Source: Geodermatophilus sp. DSM 45219
GTDB lineage: Bacteria > Actinomycetota > Actinomycetes > Mycobacteriales > Geodermatophilaceae
Assembly: GCF_900104025.1 (NCBI RefSeq)
Contig: NZ_FNIQ01000006.1
Location: 310,001 to 374,000, forward strand
Reading direction: 5' to 3'
DNA: 64,000 nt
Positions 37,300 through 46,273 of the stretch are shown here, in pieces. The notes beneath the pieces were generated by a model. The model was not told the DNA's origin, ran no database searches, and saw only the letters and a program-made list of their open reading frames with translations. The position numbers were made by a program, and so were the translations under genes. Within the stretch, counting starts at the first letter, position 1; the number at the start of each line of letters is the position of its first letter.

Positions 37300-38360
37300 G
37301 GCCTCCCCCTGCCCGCGGCGCCGGGCAGCCAACCGGCGGTCTCCTGTGACGTCTCCGTCCCGGCCGCGGGCAGCGCCCCGGGGTCGGTGAACAGACCCGA
37401 CGCCGCGGTCGCGCCGGACAGCGCGTCGGCGGCGAGGACCACGGCGGCCGCGGTCCACGTCGTCCGCTCCACCGGCCAGCGGGCGTCGTCGGGGTAGACG
37501 TACCCGGTCCAGTACGACCCGTCGTCGGCGCGCAGGTGCTGCATGGCGGCGACCTGCTCCAGCGCGGCGTCCGGCCGGCCCGCGGCGGCCAGCGCGAGCG
37601 CCAGCTCGCAGGTCTCCGCGCCGGTGACCCACGGCCGGTCGGCTACGCAGCGCGCGCCCAGCCCGGGGACGACGAAGCGGTCCCAGTCGGCCGCCAGGCG
37701 GGCGTCGGCCGCGGTGCCGGTCACCGCCCCGCCGAGCACGGGGTAGTACCAGTCCATCGAGTAGCGCGACCGGTCGGCGAAGGCCTCGGGCCGGGTGCGC
37801 AGCGCGGCGCCGAGGCCGACCACCGCGAGCTCCCAGTCCGGCTGGGCCGCCCCGACGAGCCCGGCCAGCGCGACCCCGCAGCGCAGCGCCTGGAACAGGC
37901 TGGCGTTGCCGGTGAGCAGCGCGGTGTCGTCGGCGGTGCCGTCGGGGCGCAGCGCCCAGCCGATCGCGCCACCGGGCAGCTGCATGCGGGTGACCAGGTC
38001 CAGGCCACGGCGCACGGTGGGCCACAGCGTCGCGACCAGCTGCTCGTCGCCGGTGAGCAGCCAGCTGTGCCAGACGCCGACGGCGAGGTAGCCGGCGTGG
38101 TTGCTCTCCGCGGCGGGGGAGACGACCGCGCCGTCCCGGTACTCGGCGGGCCACGACCCGTCGGACCGCTGGCGGCGGGCCAGCCAGCGGTAGGCCGCCC
38201 GCGCCCGGTCGTGCTCGCCGCCGAGGTCCAGCGCCATCGCGGCCTCGACCATGTCCCACGGGTCGAGCCGGCCGCCGCGGAACCACGGGATCGCGCCGTC
38301 GTCCCCCTGCTCGGCGGCGATCGCCGCGACGGTGGCGCGCACCTGCCGGCCGGTCAGCAC
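37296..38360 (-). CDS. Prenyltransferase/squalene-cyclase-like alpha/alpha-barrel protein
   Basis: A 354-residue all-helical protein with repeated DG-x-W-type turns (DGAIPWFRGG, SDGSWPAEY, PGGAIGWALRPDG, DDGSYWTGYVYPDD), the pattern of terpene cyclase/glycosyl hydrolase-like alpha-alpha toroids. It lacks the DxDD catalytic motif of squalene-hopene cyclases, so a catalytic cyclase role is unlikely; a glycan-processing or lipid-binding role is as plausible. It sits between the methyltransferase and glycosyltransferase genes of a coupled five-gene cluster. GTG start. Confidence 0.7.
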   Translation of the reverse strand: MLTGRQVRATVAAIAAEQGDDGAIPWFRGGRLDPWDMVEAAMALDLGGEHDRARAAYRWLARRQRSDGSWPAEYRDGAVVSPAAESNHAGYLAVGVWHSWLLTGDEQLVATLWPTVRRGLDLVTRMQLPGGAIGWALRPDGTADDTALLTGNASLFQALRCGVALAGLVGAAQPDWELAVVGLGAALRTRPEAFADRSRYSMDWYYPVLGGAVTGTAADARLAADWDRFVVPGLGARCVADRPWVTGAETCELALALAAAGRPDAALEQVAAMQHLRADDGSYWTGYVYPDDARWPVERTTWTAAAVVLAADALSGATAASGLFTDPGALPAAGTETSQETAGWLPGAAGRGRP

Positions 38361-38382
38361 ACCGGGCAGCTCGGGGAGCGGC

Positions 38383-39138
38383 TCAGACAGCGGTCCGCTC
38401 CAGCCCGGGCTCGCTGACCGCGGCCGGCACCGCCGGCTTCTCCGCGTACACGACCAGGCTCTTGCCGATCACCGGGTCGAGCAGCCGCTCGGCGGTGCGG
38501 GTCACCCACGGCCGCTCCGTCAGGTCCCACACCAGCAGCCGGTGGTAGGCGCGGACTGCGGCGGGGTCCCGCTCGACGCCGACGGCGCACCTGAGCCACC
38601 AGAACGGCGCGTGCAGCGCGTGCGCGTGGTGCTGCGCGCCGGGCACCAGGCCCGCCGCGGACAGCCGGGCCCGCAGCTCGTCGCCGCGGTATATGCGGAC
38701 GTGGCCGCCCTCGTTGGCGTGGTACTCGTCCGACAGCGCCCAGCAGACCCGCTCCGGCCCGTACCGCGGCACGGTCACCGCGACGGTGCCCCCTGGCCGG
38801 AGCACGCGGGCGATCTCGGCCATCGCGGTCGCGTCGTCCGGGATGTGCTCGAGCACCTCGGAGGCGATGACCCGGTCGACGCTCGCGTCGGGGAAGGGCA
38901 GGGCCAGCAGGTCGCCGCGCACCACCTCGTAGCGGGCACCCGCCGGGGCCTCGCCCGCCTCGGCGATCGCGCCCAGCCAGCGCTTCGTCGTCCGCACCTC
39001 GGACTCGCCCCGGTCGACGGCGACCACGCGGGCGCCGCGGCGGTAGGCCTCGAAGGCGTGCCGGCCCTCGCCGCAACCCAGGTCCAGGACGGTCATCCCC
39101 GGCCGCAGGTCGAGCAGGTCGTAGTCGACGGTCAGCAC
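38383..39138 (-). CDS. Class I SAM-dependent methyltransferase of the glycan-type cluster
   Basis: A 251-residue enzyme with motif I VLDLGCGEGRHAFEAYRRGA, VAVDRGESEV, post-I region ALPFPDASVDRVIASEVLEHIPDD and LRPGGTVAVTVPRYGPE, the UbiE/Methyltransf_11 type. The C-terminal part (HAPFWWLRCAVGVERDP) is longer than in the minimal fold. Its GTG start lies seven bases inside the end of the glycosyltransferase-4 gene. It probably methylates the glycan or lipid product of the cluster. Confidence 0.85.
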   Translation of the reverse strand: MLTVDYDLLDLRPGMTVLDLGCGEGRHAFEAYRRGARVVAVDRGESEVRTTKRWLGAIAEAGEAPAGARYEVVRGDLLALPFPDASVDRVIASEVLEHIPDDATAMAEIARVLRPGGTVAVTVPRYGPERVCWALSDEYHANEGGHVRIYRGDELRARLSAAGLVPGAQHHAHALHAPFWWLRCAVGVERDPAAVRAYHRLLVWDLTERPWVTRTAERLLDPVIGKSLVVYAEKPAVPAAVSEPGLERTAV

Positions 39139-40385
39139 GGGACGCCTCTCCGCTGCAGCACCTCGCGGTACCACTCCGCCGTCCGCTCGGCGGTCGAGCG
39201 CCAGGTGTAGGAGGCCAGGACGCGCCGCCGACCGGCCCGGCCCAGCTGGTCGGCGAAGGACGGCGAGTCGAGGACCAGCTGCAGCGCCGCGGTCAGCTCG
39301 CCGACGTTCCCCGCCCGCACCCGCAGGCCGGCCTTCCTCCCCACGACCTCGGGCAGCGCCCCGGCGTCGGTCGTGACCAGTGCGGTGCCGCAGGCCATCG
39401 CCTCGATCGCCGGCAGGGAGAAGCCCTCGTACAGGGAGGGGATGGCGACGACGGCGGCCGACTGCAGCAGCCGCACCAGGTCGGCCTCGGGCAGCGGGCC
39501 GGTGAAGCGGACGGCGTCGCGCAGGGCCAGCCGGTCCAGCGCGGTCTCGGCCGGTCCGCCGGGGCGCGCCGTGCCGACCACGGTCAGCCGCACCGCCCGC
39601 TCGGTGCGCAGCTTGGCCACCGCCTCCAGCAGGTGCACCAGCCCCTTGAGCGGGACGTCGGCGCTGGTGGTGACCACGATCGAGTCGGGGTCGCGGGGGC
39701 GGTCGGCCGGCGGCGGGGTGAAGACGTCGGGGTCGATGCCCACCGGGATGACGCGGATGCCCTCGGCCGGGACGCCGAGGTGGCTCTCGATGTCGCGGCG
39801 GGAGTTCTCCGAGACGGTGGTGACACCGTCCAGGTGCGGGGCCACGCGGGCCTGCATGCGGGTGAAGCCGTACCAGCGGCGCAGCGTGAGCCGGCGGCGC
39901 AGCGAGGGCGCCGCGGCCAGCTCCAGGTCGCGGTCGATGGCGACCGGGTGGTGCACGGTGGCCACGGTCGGGATGCCGGCGCGGGTCAGCTGCAGCAGGC
40001 CCGAGCCCAGGCACTGGTTGTCGTGCACCAGGTCGAACAGCGGCGCCCGGGGGAGGAGCAGCCGGGCCACCCGGAGGCTGAAGGTCAGCGGCTCGGGGAA
40101 GCCCGCCGTGCACATCGTGGCGTACTCGAGCAGGTCGACCCGGTCGCGGAACTCCGAGGGCCGGGGGGTGCGGAACGGGTCGGGTTCCCGGTAGAGGTCC
40201 AGGCCGGGCACCCGGGTGAGCGGCACGCCGTCGTCCAGCTCGGGGTAGGGCTGGCCGCTGAACACGGTGACCCCGTGACCGAGGGCGGTGAGCTCGCGGG
40301 ACAGCGCCCGGACGTAGATCCCCTGACCGCCGCTGTGCGGCTTGCTCCGGTAGGACAGCAGTGCGATGCGCAACGGCCGTCCCAT
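39132..40385 (-). CDS. Family 4 glycosyltransferase (first gene of the cluster)
   Basis: A 417-residue GT-B enzyme. The N-terminal Rossmann domain begins MGRPLRIALLSYRSKPHSGGQGIYVRALSREL with the glycine loop; the donor domain has VVTTSADVPLKGL and the retaining E-x7-E motif EGFSLPAIEAMACGTALVTTDAGALPEVVG. Family 4 covers mannosyl-, glucosyl- and GlcNAc-transferases making glycolipids and polysaccharides. It is the first gene of five overlapping minus-strand genes ending at 35402. Confidence 0.9.
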   Translation of the reverse strand: MGRPLRIALLSYRSKPHSGGQGIYVRALSRELTALGHGVTVFSGQPYPELDDGVPLTRVPGLDLYREPDPFRTPRPSEFRDRVDLLEYATMCTAGFPEPLTFSLRVARLLLPRAPLFDLVHDNQCLGSGLLQLTRAGIPTVATVHHPVAIDRDLELAAAPSLRRRLTLRRWYGFTRMQARVAPHLDGVTTVSENSRRDIESHLGVPAEGIRVIPVGIDPDVFTPPPADRPRDPDSIVVTTSADVPLKGLVHLLEAVAKLRTERAVRLTVVGTARPGGPAETALDRLALRDAVRFTGPLPEADLVRLLQSAAVVAIPSLYEGFSLPAIEAMACGTALVTTDAGALPEVVGRKAGLRVRAGNVGELTAALQLVLDSPSFADQLGRAGRRRVLASYTWRSTAERTAEWYREVLQRRGVPC

Positions 40386-40473
40386 GGTCGGCGACTCTAA
40401 CCAGCCCTGGTCACCGACCGTTGCGGGGAGCCCTGGGCTGCGGCGCCGCCGCCGGCCTGACAGGATCGCGGCC

Positions 40474-40767
40474 GTGCTGCGCCACGTCGTCCTCTTCACC
40501 TGGTCCGATGACGCCGACGAGGAGCGCCGGGAGCAGACCCTGGCCGCCCTCCGCCGGCTCCCCGAGGAGGTGGGCGGGATGACCTCCTTCGCGGTCGGCC
40601 CCGACGCCGGGCTGCGCGAGGGGAACGCGCACACCGCCCTGGTGGCCGACTTCCCCGACGTCGAGGCCTGGCAGCGGTACGCCGCCGACCCGGTGCACCT
40701 GCAGGTCATCGCCGACCACGTCACGCCGATCCTCGCCGCGCGCACCGCCGTCCAGTACGAGGTCTGA
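40474..40767 (+). CDS. Dabb-family (stress-responsive alpha/beta barrel) protein
   Basis: A 97-residue dimeric ferredoxin-like barrel: LRHVVLFTWSDDADEERREQTLAALRRLP and ADFPDVEAWQRYAADPVHLQVIADHVTPIL are the Dabb signature. Members include a few cyclases, but most have no known function. GTG start. It ends directly at an interspersed hairpin repeat, which probably terminates it. Confidence 0.85.
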   Translation: MLRHVVLFTWSDDADEERREQTLAALRRLPEEVGGMTSFAVGPDAGLREGNAHTALVADFPDVEAWQRYAADPVHLQVIADHVTPILAARTAVQYEV

Positions 40768-40870
40768 AGAAGGACCCCCTGCCCCCCGCCACTCGCGAGC
40801 TCGCGGCGGGACCCTGCAGGGGGCCGTTCCAGTCCCTCACCGGGCTCGCGGGGGGACCCTGCAGGGGGCC
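40768..40870. repeat. GC-rich hairpin repeat, copy 3
   Basis: AAGGACCCCCTGCCCCCCGCC pairs with GGCGGGACCCTGCAGGGGGCC around CTCGCGAGCTCGCG, ending GGCCGTTCC, and begins at the first base after the Dabb stop codon. A second partial unit (CTCGCGGGGGGACCCTGCAGG) follows. The remaining 89 bp before the DUF4192 gene show nothing recognisable. Confidence 0.82.
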
Positions 40871-40959
40871 GACGGGGGCGGGCGTCCACAGCCGCCCCGC
40901 CGGTCCACAGATCTCCCCGCGCGGCCCTCCGGGCGGGCGCGGCGGCGAGGGTCGGGCGC

Positions 40960-42030
40960 ATGGACGACCCCACACGCGCCGTCGTGCGCCTCACCGACTC
41001 CGCGGAGCTCGCCGCCGCTCTGCCCCACCTCGTCGGCTTCCACCCGCACGAGTCCGTCGTGCTGGTGGCCCTCGGCGGGCTGACCGGCAACCGGGTGGGC
41101 CTCACCGTCCGCGCCGACCTGCCCGCGCGGGATGACTCCGCCGCGGTCGTGGCCGCGCTGGCGAGCAGCGTGGCCACCGACGATCCCGCCGGGGTCGTGG
41201 TCGCCGTGGTCTCGGAGGCCGCCGACGAGTCCGAGCCCCTGCCCGGCGGCGAGGCCTCCGCCGGGCTGCCGCACCGCGACGTCGTGCACGACGCCGTCGT
41301 CGCGCTGGCCGGCCTGGACATCCCGGTGCGGGACACGCTGCTCGTGCGCGGCGGGCGGTGGTGGTCCTACGACTGCCCGGAGCCCTGCTGCGCACCCGGG
41401 GCCGGCGAGCCGCTGCCCGGCGGCGTGTCCGCGCTGGCCGCCGCCTCGGTCGGCGCCGGGCAGGTGGTGGAGCGCGACCGGTCGGCCCTCGAGGCGCGGA
41501 TCGCCCCGCTCGACGGCCCCGCCCGGGCCGCGATGGAGGGCACCGTCTGGCGGCTGGTCGACCGCCGCGCCGCGGCCGCGCTGGACGCCCCGGACGCCGA
41601 GGCCCGCCGCTCGTGGGACGCCGTGCTGCGCGCGCTCCGCCGCTGCGGGCCCGGCGGGGGCCGGGTGCCCGACCGGGAGGTCGCCGCGGTGCTCTGGGCG
41701 CTGGCCGACGTCCGGGTGCGCGACCGCGCGCTCACCCTGGCCCTGGGGGACGACGCCGCCGCGGCCGAGGTGCTGTGGACCGAGTGCACCCGCCGCGGCC
41801 CGGCGCCCCTGGACGCCGCGCCCGCGACGCTGCTGGCGGTGAGCGCGTGGCTGCGCGGGGACGGCGCCATGGCCAACGTCGCGCTGGAGCGGGCCCTGGA
41901 CAGCCGTCCCACCTACCGGCTGGCCCGGCTGCTCGCCCAGGGGCTGGCGGCCTGCCTCCCCCCGGCCGAGCTGCGCGGGATGCTCACCTCGGTGTCGGCC
42001 GGCCCGGGCGAGGTCTGGGCGGCGGGGTGA
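40960..42030 (+). CDS. DUF4192-domain protein
   Basis: A 356-residue actinobacterial protein. The N-terminal LTDSAELAAALPHLVGFHPHESVVLVAL is diagnostic for DUF4192; the body is Ala/Arg-rich and ends with a tetratricopeptide-like stretch (GDGAMANVALERALDSRPTYRLARLLAQGL). No biochemical function is known. It neighbours the sigB-dtxR region, as often in actinobacteria. Confidence 0.88.
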   Translation: MDDPTRAVVRLTDSAELAAALPHLVGFHPHESVVLVALGGLTGNRVGLTVRADLPARDDSAAVVAALASSVATDDPAGVVVAVVSEAADESEPLPGGEASAGLPHRDVVHDAVVALAGLDIPVRDTLLVRGGRWWSYDCPEPCCAPGAGEPLPGGVSALAAASVGAGQVVERDRSALEARIAPLDGPARAAMEGTVWRLVDRRAAAALDAPDAEARRSWDAVLRALRRCGPGGGRVPDREVAAVLWALADVRVRDRALTLALGDDAAAAEVLWTECTRRGPAPLDAAPATLLAVSAWLRGDGAMANVALERALDSRPTYRLARLLAQGLAACLPPAELRGMLTSVSAGPGEVWAAG

Positions 42031-42033
42031 GCC

Positions 42034-44100
42034 TCACAGCAGCTCGGGCCGGCGCCACTGCTGGCCGTGCACGTGCTCGGCCAGGAAGGCGAGCACGGTG
42101 TCGTACCAGACCCGCGCGTTCCCCGGCGTGAGCACCCAGTGGTTCTCGTCGGGGAAGTAGAGGAACCGGGAGGGGACGCCGCGCTTCTGCAGGTCGTACC
42201 AGAGCCGCAGCGCCTCCCCGATCGGGACGCGGTAGTCGCGGTCACCGTGGACGACCAGCATCGGCGTGCGGATGGCGTCGGCGAAGCGGTGCGGCGAGTG
42301 CTGCTCGTAGCGCTCCGGCCGGCGCAACGGGTCGCCCCACTCCTTCTCCCAGTAGTAGGCCGCGTCGGTGGTGCCCGCGAAGGTGTCCACGTCCCACAGG
42401 CTGGCGTGGGTGACGATCGCGGCGAACCGGTCGGTCTGGGTGGCCACCCAGTTGGCCATGTAGCCGCCGAAGGAGCCGCCCATCGCGGCGGTCCGCGTCT
42501 CGTCGATCTCCGGGCGCTGCTCGGCGGCGTCCACGGCGGCCATCAGGTCGGTGTAGGGCGCCTCGCCCCACCTGCCCCAGCCGCGGCGGACGAAGTCCTG
42601 CCCGTACCCCTGCGACAGCGCCGGGTCGGGCAGCAGGACGGCGTAGCCGCGGGCGGCCAGCACCCACGGGCACCACCGCCAGGACCACGAGTTCCAGCTC
42701 ATCAGCGGCCCGCCGTGGATCCACAGCACCAGCGGCGCCGGGCGCTCGGCCGACGCCCCCTCGGGCAGCACCAGCCACGAGTGCACGGTCGCGCCGTCGG
42801 GTGCGGTGGTCTCGAACTCGTGCAGCGTGCCGGGCAGCGGGGCGAGCGTGCCGGGGCTGGGCAGCGGCTCGGGGTGCTGGCCGGTGGCCTCCGGGTCCAG
42901 CCGGACCGGGGCGGGCGGCTCGTCGTAGGCCGAGCGCAGCGCGTAGAGGGCGCTGCCGTCGCGGGCCACCTGCAGGTCGCTGTAGGACCCGTCGGTGGTC
43001 ATCCGCACCGGCTCGCCGCCGCCCACCGGCACGCGGAACAGGGCGTGCCGGCCGCCGTCGTCGGCGAGGAAGTAGACGGCCGTCCCGTCGGCGCCGAACT
43101 GCGGGGCCGAGGGCCAGCGGTCGAAGCCGGCGGTGAGCTCCCGCGCGGTCGCGGTGGCGACGTCGACGTGCAGCAGGGTGTGGTCGGGCGGCTCGTCGTA
43201 GCTCGACAGGGACTCCCGGCCGCAGACGACCGCGGTGCCGTCGGGGGAGAAGCGCGGCGAGTGCAGGTCGGCCAGCGGGTCGTCGACCAGCACGCGGGTG
43301 TCCCCGGTCGCGGTGTCCAGCAGCACCAGCCGGTCGCGCTGCCCGGCCGGGCCGTCGGGCACCGTCTCCACGCGCACCAGGGACCGGCCGTCGGGGGACA
43401 GGTGCAGCGCGCCCCCCGCGCCGGCCGGCGGGACGGCGTCGGGTGTCAGGTCCCGCAGCTCGACCGTGGTCCGCTCGGCGCCGGCGGGCTCGTCGGCGGG
43501 CAGTGCCCCGACCCAGAACAGGTGCGGGGTGGCCGGGCCGAGGTCGGCGTCCCAGTACCTCACCGGGTAGGCCTCGTGCAGGATCGCGCTGACCCCGGCC
43601 TCCTTGCGCTGCTTCCGGCGCTCCGCGTCGGCCTCCGCGTCGGCCGCGCCCGGCATGGCCGAGGCGGTCACCACCACCTGGCCGGTGTCCGCGGCGACGG
43701 CCACGCCGCCGATCCCGCCCGGGTGGGTGAGCACCGGCCGGGCCTCGCCGCCGTCCGCGGGCAGCGCCCACAGCGCGGGCTTCGGGTCGTCGGCGCCCTC
43801 ACCGGCCCCCGGGTCGGGACGGGTGGAGGTGAACAGCAGCGAGCCGTCGGGCGCCCACACCGGCGAGGACTCGCCCGGTGCGCTGCGGGTGAGCCGGCGC
43901 GCGGGCCGCCGTCCCCCCGGGTCGACCTCCCACAGGGCCGACTGCCACTTCGTGCCCTCGCGGTCGAGGGTCTGCACCGCGACGGCCAGCCGCCGCCCGT
44001 CGGCCGACAGCGCCAGCCCGGCGATCCGCGGCAGGGCGACGAAGGACGCCAGGTCGGCGAAGGGGGAGGCGGCGGGCGGGGCGTCGGTGGGCTCGCTCAC
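42034..44100 (-). CDS. S9-family prolyl oligopeptidase-like serine peptidase
   Basis: A 688-residue peptidase with an N-terminal WD40-like beta-propeller (residues about 20-400, with repeated LSPDGRSL/FSPDGTAV elements) and a C-terminal alpha/beta hydrolase domain: catalytic Ser in GGSFGGYMANW, Asp in VHGDRDYRVP, His in DENHWV. This is the acylaminoacyl-peptidase/DPP4 group that removes small peptides or acylated residues. No signal peptide is seen. The chosen start is GTG (VSEPTDAPP); an upstream GTG three codons earlier is possible. Confidence 0.92.
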   Translation of the reverse strand: MSEPTDAPPAASPFADLASFVALPRIAGLALSADGRRLAVAVQTLDREGTKWQSALWEVDPGGRRPARRLTRSAPGESSPVWAPDGSLLFTSTRPDPGAGEGADDPKPALWALPADGGEARPVLTHPGGIGGVAVAADTGQVVVTASAMPGAADAEADAERRKQRKEAGVSAILHEAYPVRYWDADLGPATPHLFWVGALPADEPAGAERTTVELRDLTPDAVPPAGAGGALHLSPDGRSLVRVETVPDGPAGQRDRLVLLDTATGDTRVLVDDPLADLHSPRFSPDGTAVVCGRESLSSYDEPPDHTLLHVDVATATARELTAGFDRWPSAPQFGADGTAVYFLADDGGRHALFRVPVGGGEPVRMTTDGSYSDLQVARDGSALYALRSAYDEPPAPVRLDPEATGQHPEPLPSPGTLAPLPGTLHEFETTAPDGATVHSWLVLPEGASAERPAPLVLWIHGGPLMSWNSWSWRWCPWVLAARGYAVLLPDPALSQGYGQDFVRRGWGRWGEAPYTDLMAAVDAAEQRPEIDETRTAAMGGSFGGYMANWVATQTDRFAAIVTHASLWDVDTFAGTTDAAYYWEKEWGDPLRRPERYEQHSPHRFADAIRTPMLVVHGDRDYRVPIGEALRLWYDLQKRGVPSRFLYFPDENHWVLTPGNARVWYDTVLAFLAEHVHGQQWRRPELL

Positions 44101-44130
44101 CGGGCCCACCGTAGGAGCCGGGCGAGCGCG

Positions 44131-44235
44131 GTCCCCGTGCAGGGTCCCGCCGCGAGCCCGGCGAGGTGCGGGAACGGCCGCCCGTCAGGAGCCCGCGCCG
44201 AGCGGGCGAGGCGTGGGGGGAAGGGTGGTCCTCTT
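44131..44235. repeat. GC-rich hairpin repeat, copy 4 (two units)
   Basis: CCGTGCAGGGTCCCGCCGCGAG begins the first unit, which continues to GGAACGGCC. A second unit has GGAGCCCGCGCC..GGCGAGGCG and GTGGGGGGAAGGGTGGTCC, ending against the dtxR stop codon. It lies between the S9 peptidase start and the dtxR end, both on the minus strand, so it can terminate dtxR. Confidence 0.75.
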
Positions 44236-44943
44236 TCAGAGGCGGGGGGCCGCCTCGACCGGGGTGAGCTCCTCGTCGAGGGCGCTGACGAACACGTGCT
44301 GGGCGACGCCCGCCGGCAGCACGTTGCCGTCGAGGCTGACCGTGCCGGCGGTCAGCTGCGCGACGGCGGTCATGCCCGGGCGCAGGCCCTGGTCGGCCAG
44401 CTGCCGCAGGAGCTCGTTGTCCTCCTGCAGCTGCTCGCTGATCCGCTTGATCTCCACGCGGCGCCCCTCGGGGGTGGCCGTGGTCGACAGCAGCGTGAGG
44501 GCGTCGAGCACCGCGGAGGTCTCCCCGCCCAGGGCGTCCAGGCCCGGGATCGGGTTGCCGAAGGGGGACACGGTCGGGTTGCCGAGCAGGGTGAGCAGCT
44601 TGCGCTCCACGGCCTCGCTCATGACGTGCTCCCAGCGGCACGCCTCCTCGTGCACGTCGGCGTAGTCCAGGCCGATGACGTCGACCAGCAGGCACTCGGC
44701 GAGGCGGTGCTTGCGCATCACCGCGGTGGCCAGCTGCCGCCCGGACTCCGACAGCTGCAGGTGCCGGTCGCCCTCGACGGTCAGCAGGCCGTCGCGCTCC
44801 ATCCGCGCGACCGTCTGGCTCACCGTGGGGCCGCTCTGGTGCAGCCGCTCGGCGATGCGGGCGCGGAGGGGGACGATCCCCTCCTCCTCCAGCTCGAAGA
44901 TCGTGCGGAGGTACATCTCGGTGGTGTCGATGAGGTCGTTCAC
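44236..44943 (-). CDS. ideR: DtxR/IdeR-family iron-dependent regulator
   Basis: A 235-residue metal-dependent repressor. It has an N-terminal winged helix (LIDTTEMYLRTIFELEEEGIVPLRARIAERLHQSGPTVSQTVARMERDGLL), a dimerisation/metal domain (MRKHRLAECLLVDVIGLDYADVHEEACRWEHVMSEAVERKL, with the Met, Cys, Glu and His ligand pattern of DtxR) and a C-terminal SH3-like FeoA domain. It represses iron uptake when Fe2+ is abundant. GTG start with GGAGGAG just upstream. It is divergent from acuC and lies a few kb from sigB, as in mycobacteria, where ideR and sigB are neighbours. Confidence 0.93.
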   Translation of the reverse strand: MNDLIDTTEMYLRTIFELEEEGIVPLRARIAERLHQSGPTVSQTVARMERDGLLTVEGDRHLQLSESGRQLATAVMRKHRLAECLLVDVIGLDYADVHEEACRWEHVMSEAVERKLLTLLGNPTVSPFGNPIPGLDALGGETSAVLDALTLLSTTATPEGRRVEIKRISEQLQEDNELLRQLADQGLRPGMTAVAQLTAGTVSLDGNVLPAGVAQHVFVSALDEELTPVEAAPRL

Positions 44944-45091
44944 AGGTCTCCTCCGTGTCGTCCCCGATGGTACGGAAGGAGAGCGCGCGCCCGCTTCCGC
45001 GACGGCGTCGTCGCAGGCACGCCCCGACCGTCCCGACCGCCCCGGCGGTAGCGTCGCCGAGGACATCGCCGTCAGCGTCAGGGAGTGTCCC

Positions 45092-46273
45092 GTGAGTGAC
45101 TCCGTCGCCGTCGTCTGGGACGACGCGCTGCTCGGTTACACGATGGGCGGGGACCACCCGCTGCACCCGGTTCGGCTCGACCTGACGATGCGGCTGGCCG
45201 ACTCGCTCGGGGTGCTGGCCACCGACCGGCTGCGGGTGCTGCGGCCCACGCCGGCCGACGTCGACCTGCTCACCCGGGTGCACGACCCGGCCTACCTCGA
45301 CGCGGTGAAGCGCGCCCCGGCCGACCCCGGTGTGGGCCACGGCCTGGGGACGACGGACAACCCCGTCTTCGACGGCATGTACGACGCCGCCGCGCTGATC
45401 ACCGGCGGCAGCGTGCTGGCCGCCCAGGAGGTGCACGCCGGCCGGGCGCAGCACGCGGTCAACATCTCCGGCGGGCTGCACCACGCGATGCGCGACCGCG
45501 CCTCGGGCTTCTGCGTCTTCAACGACGCCGCGGTCGCCATCCAGTGGCTGCTGGACCAGGGGCACCAGCGGATCGCCTACGTCGACCTCGACGTCCACCA
45601 CGGCGACGGCGTGCAGGCGGTCTTCTACGGCGACCCGCGGGTGCTGACCGTCAGCATCCACCAGACGCCGCTGACCCTCTTCCCCGGCACCGGGTTCCCC
45701 GAGGAGACCGGCGACCCCGACACGGCGCTGGGCAGCGCGGTCAACCTGGCGCTGCCCAACGGCACCGACGACTCCGGCTGGCTGCGGGCCTTCCACGCGG
45801 TCGTGCCCAGCGTCCTCAAGGCGTTCCGGCCGGAGATCCTGGTGACCCAGTGCGGCTGCGACGCCCACCACGAGGACCCGCTGGCCGACCTCGCCCTGAC
45901 CATCGACGGGCAACGGGCGGGCTACCGCGCGGTCCACGAGCTGGCCCACGAGATCTGCGACGGCCGCTGGATCGCCCTCGGTGGCGGCGGGTACGGCCTG
46001 GTGCGCTGCGTGCCACGGGCCTGGACCCATCTGATCGCCGAGGCCGCCGACGCCCGGCTGGACCCGGCCACCGAGATCCCCGAGTCCTGGCGGGAGGACG
46101 TCGTGCGCCGCGGGCTGCGTGCGCGGCCGCCCACGCACATGACCGAGGGCGGCTACACCGGCTTCGCGCACTGGGACCCGTTCACCGAGTCCCGCGTCGA
46201 CCGGGCCATCTCGCGCACCCGCACCGCCGCGTTCCCCTACTTCGGCCTGGACCCGGACGACCCCCGTGACTGA
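45092..46273 (+). CDS. acuC: AcuC-type lysine deacetylase (class I histone deacetylase family)
   Basis: A 393-residue Zn-dependent deacetylase. Signature segments are NISGGLHHAMRDRASGFCVFNDAAVAI (active-site His-His), YVDLDVHHGDGVQ (metal Asp and His), QCGCDAHHEDPLADL (metal Asp) and ALGGGGYGL. AcuC proteins remove acetyl groups from acetyl-CoA synthetase, reactivating it. GTG start with AGGGAG six bases upstream. It overlaps the acetyltransferase gene by eight bases, giving a coupled eraser-writer pair. Confidence 0.93.
   Translation: MSDSVAVVWDDALLGYTMGGDHPLHPVRLDLTMRLADSLGVLATDRLRVLRPTPADVDLLTRVHDPAYLDAVKRAPADPGVGHGLGTTDNPVFDGMYDAAALITGGSVLAAQEVHAGRAQHAVNISGGLHHAMRDRASGFCVFNDAAVAIQWLLDQGHQRIAYVDLDVHHGDGVQAVFYGDPRVLTVSIHQTPLTLFPGTGFPEETGDPDTALGSAVNLALPNGTDDSGWLRAFHAVVPSVLKAFRPEILVTQCGCDAHHEDPLADLALTIDGQRAGYRAVHELAHEICDGRWIALGGGGYGLVRCVPRAWTHLIAEAADARLDPATEIPESWREDVVRRGLRARPPTHMTEGGYTGFAHWDPFTESRVDRAISRTRTAAFPYFGLDPDDPRD

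Noticed and set aside
37296..38360. Squalene-hopene cyclase for hopanoid synthesis
   Set aside because: Only half the usual length, no DxDD motif, and no squalene or phytoene synthesis genes nearby.
42067..45051. A 990-codon open frame on the plus strand opposite the S9 peptidase and dtxR
   Set aside because: It covers two well-supported minus-strand genes and reads as repetitive Arg/Gly/Gln sequence with no domain; a compositional shadow.
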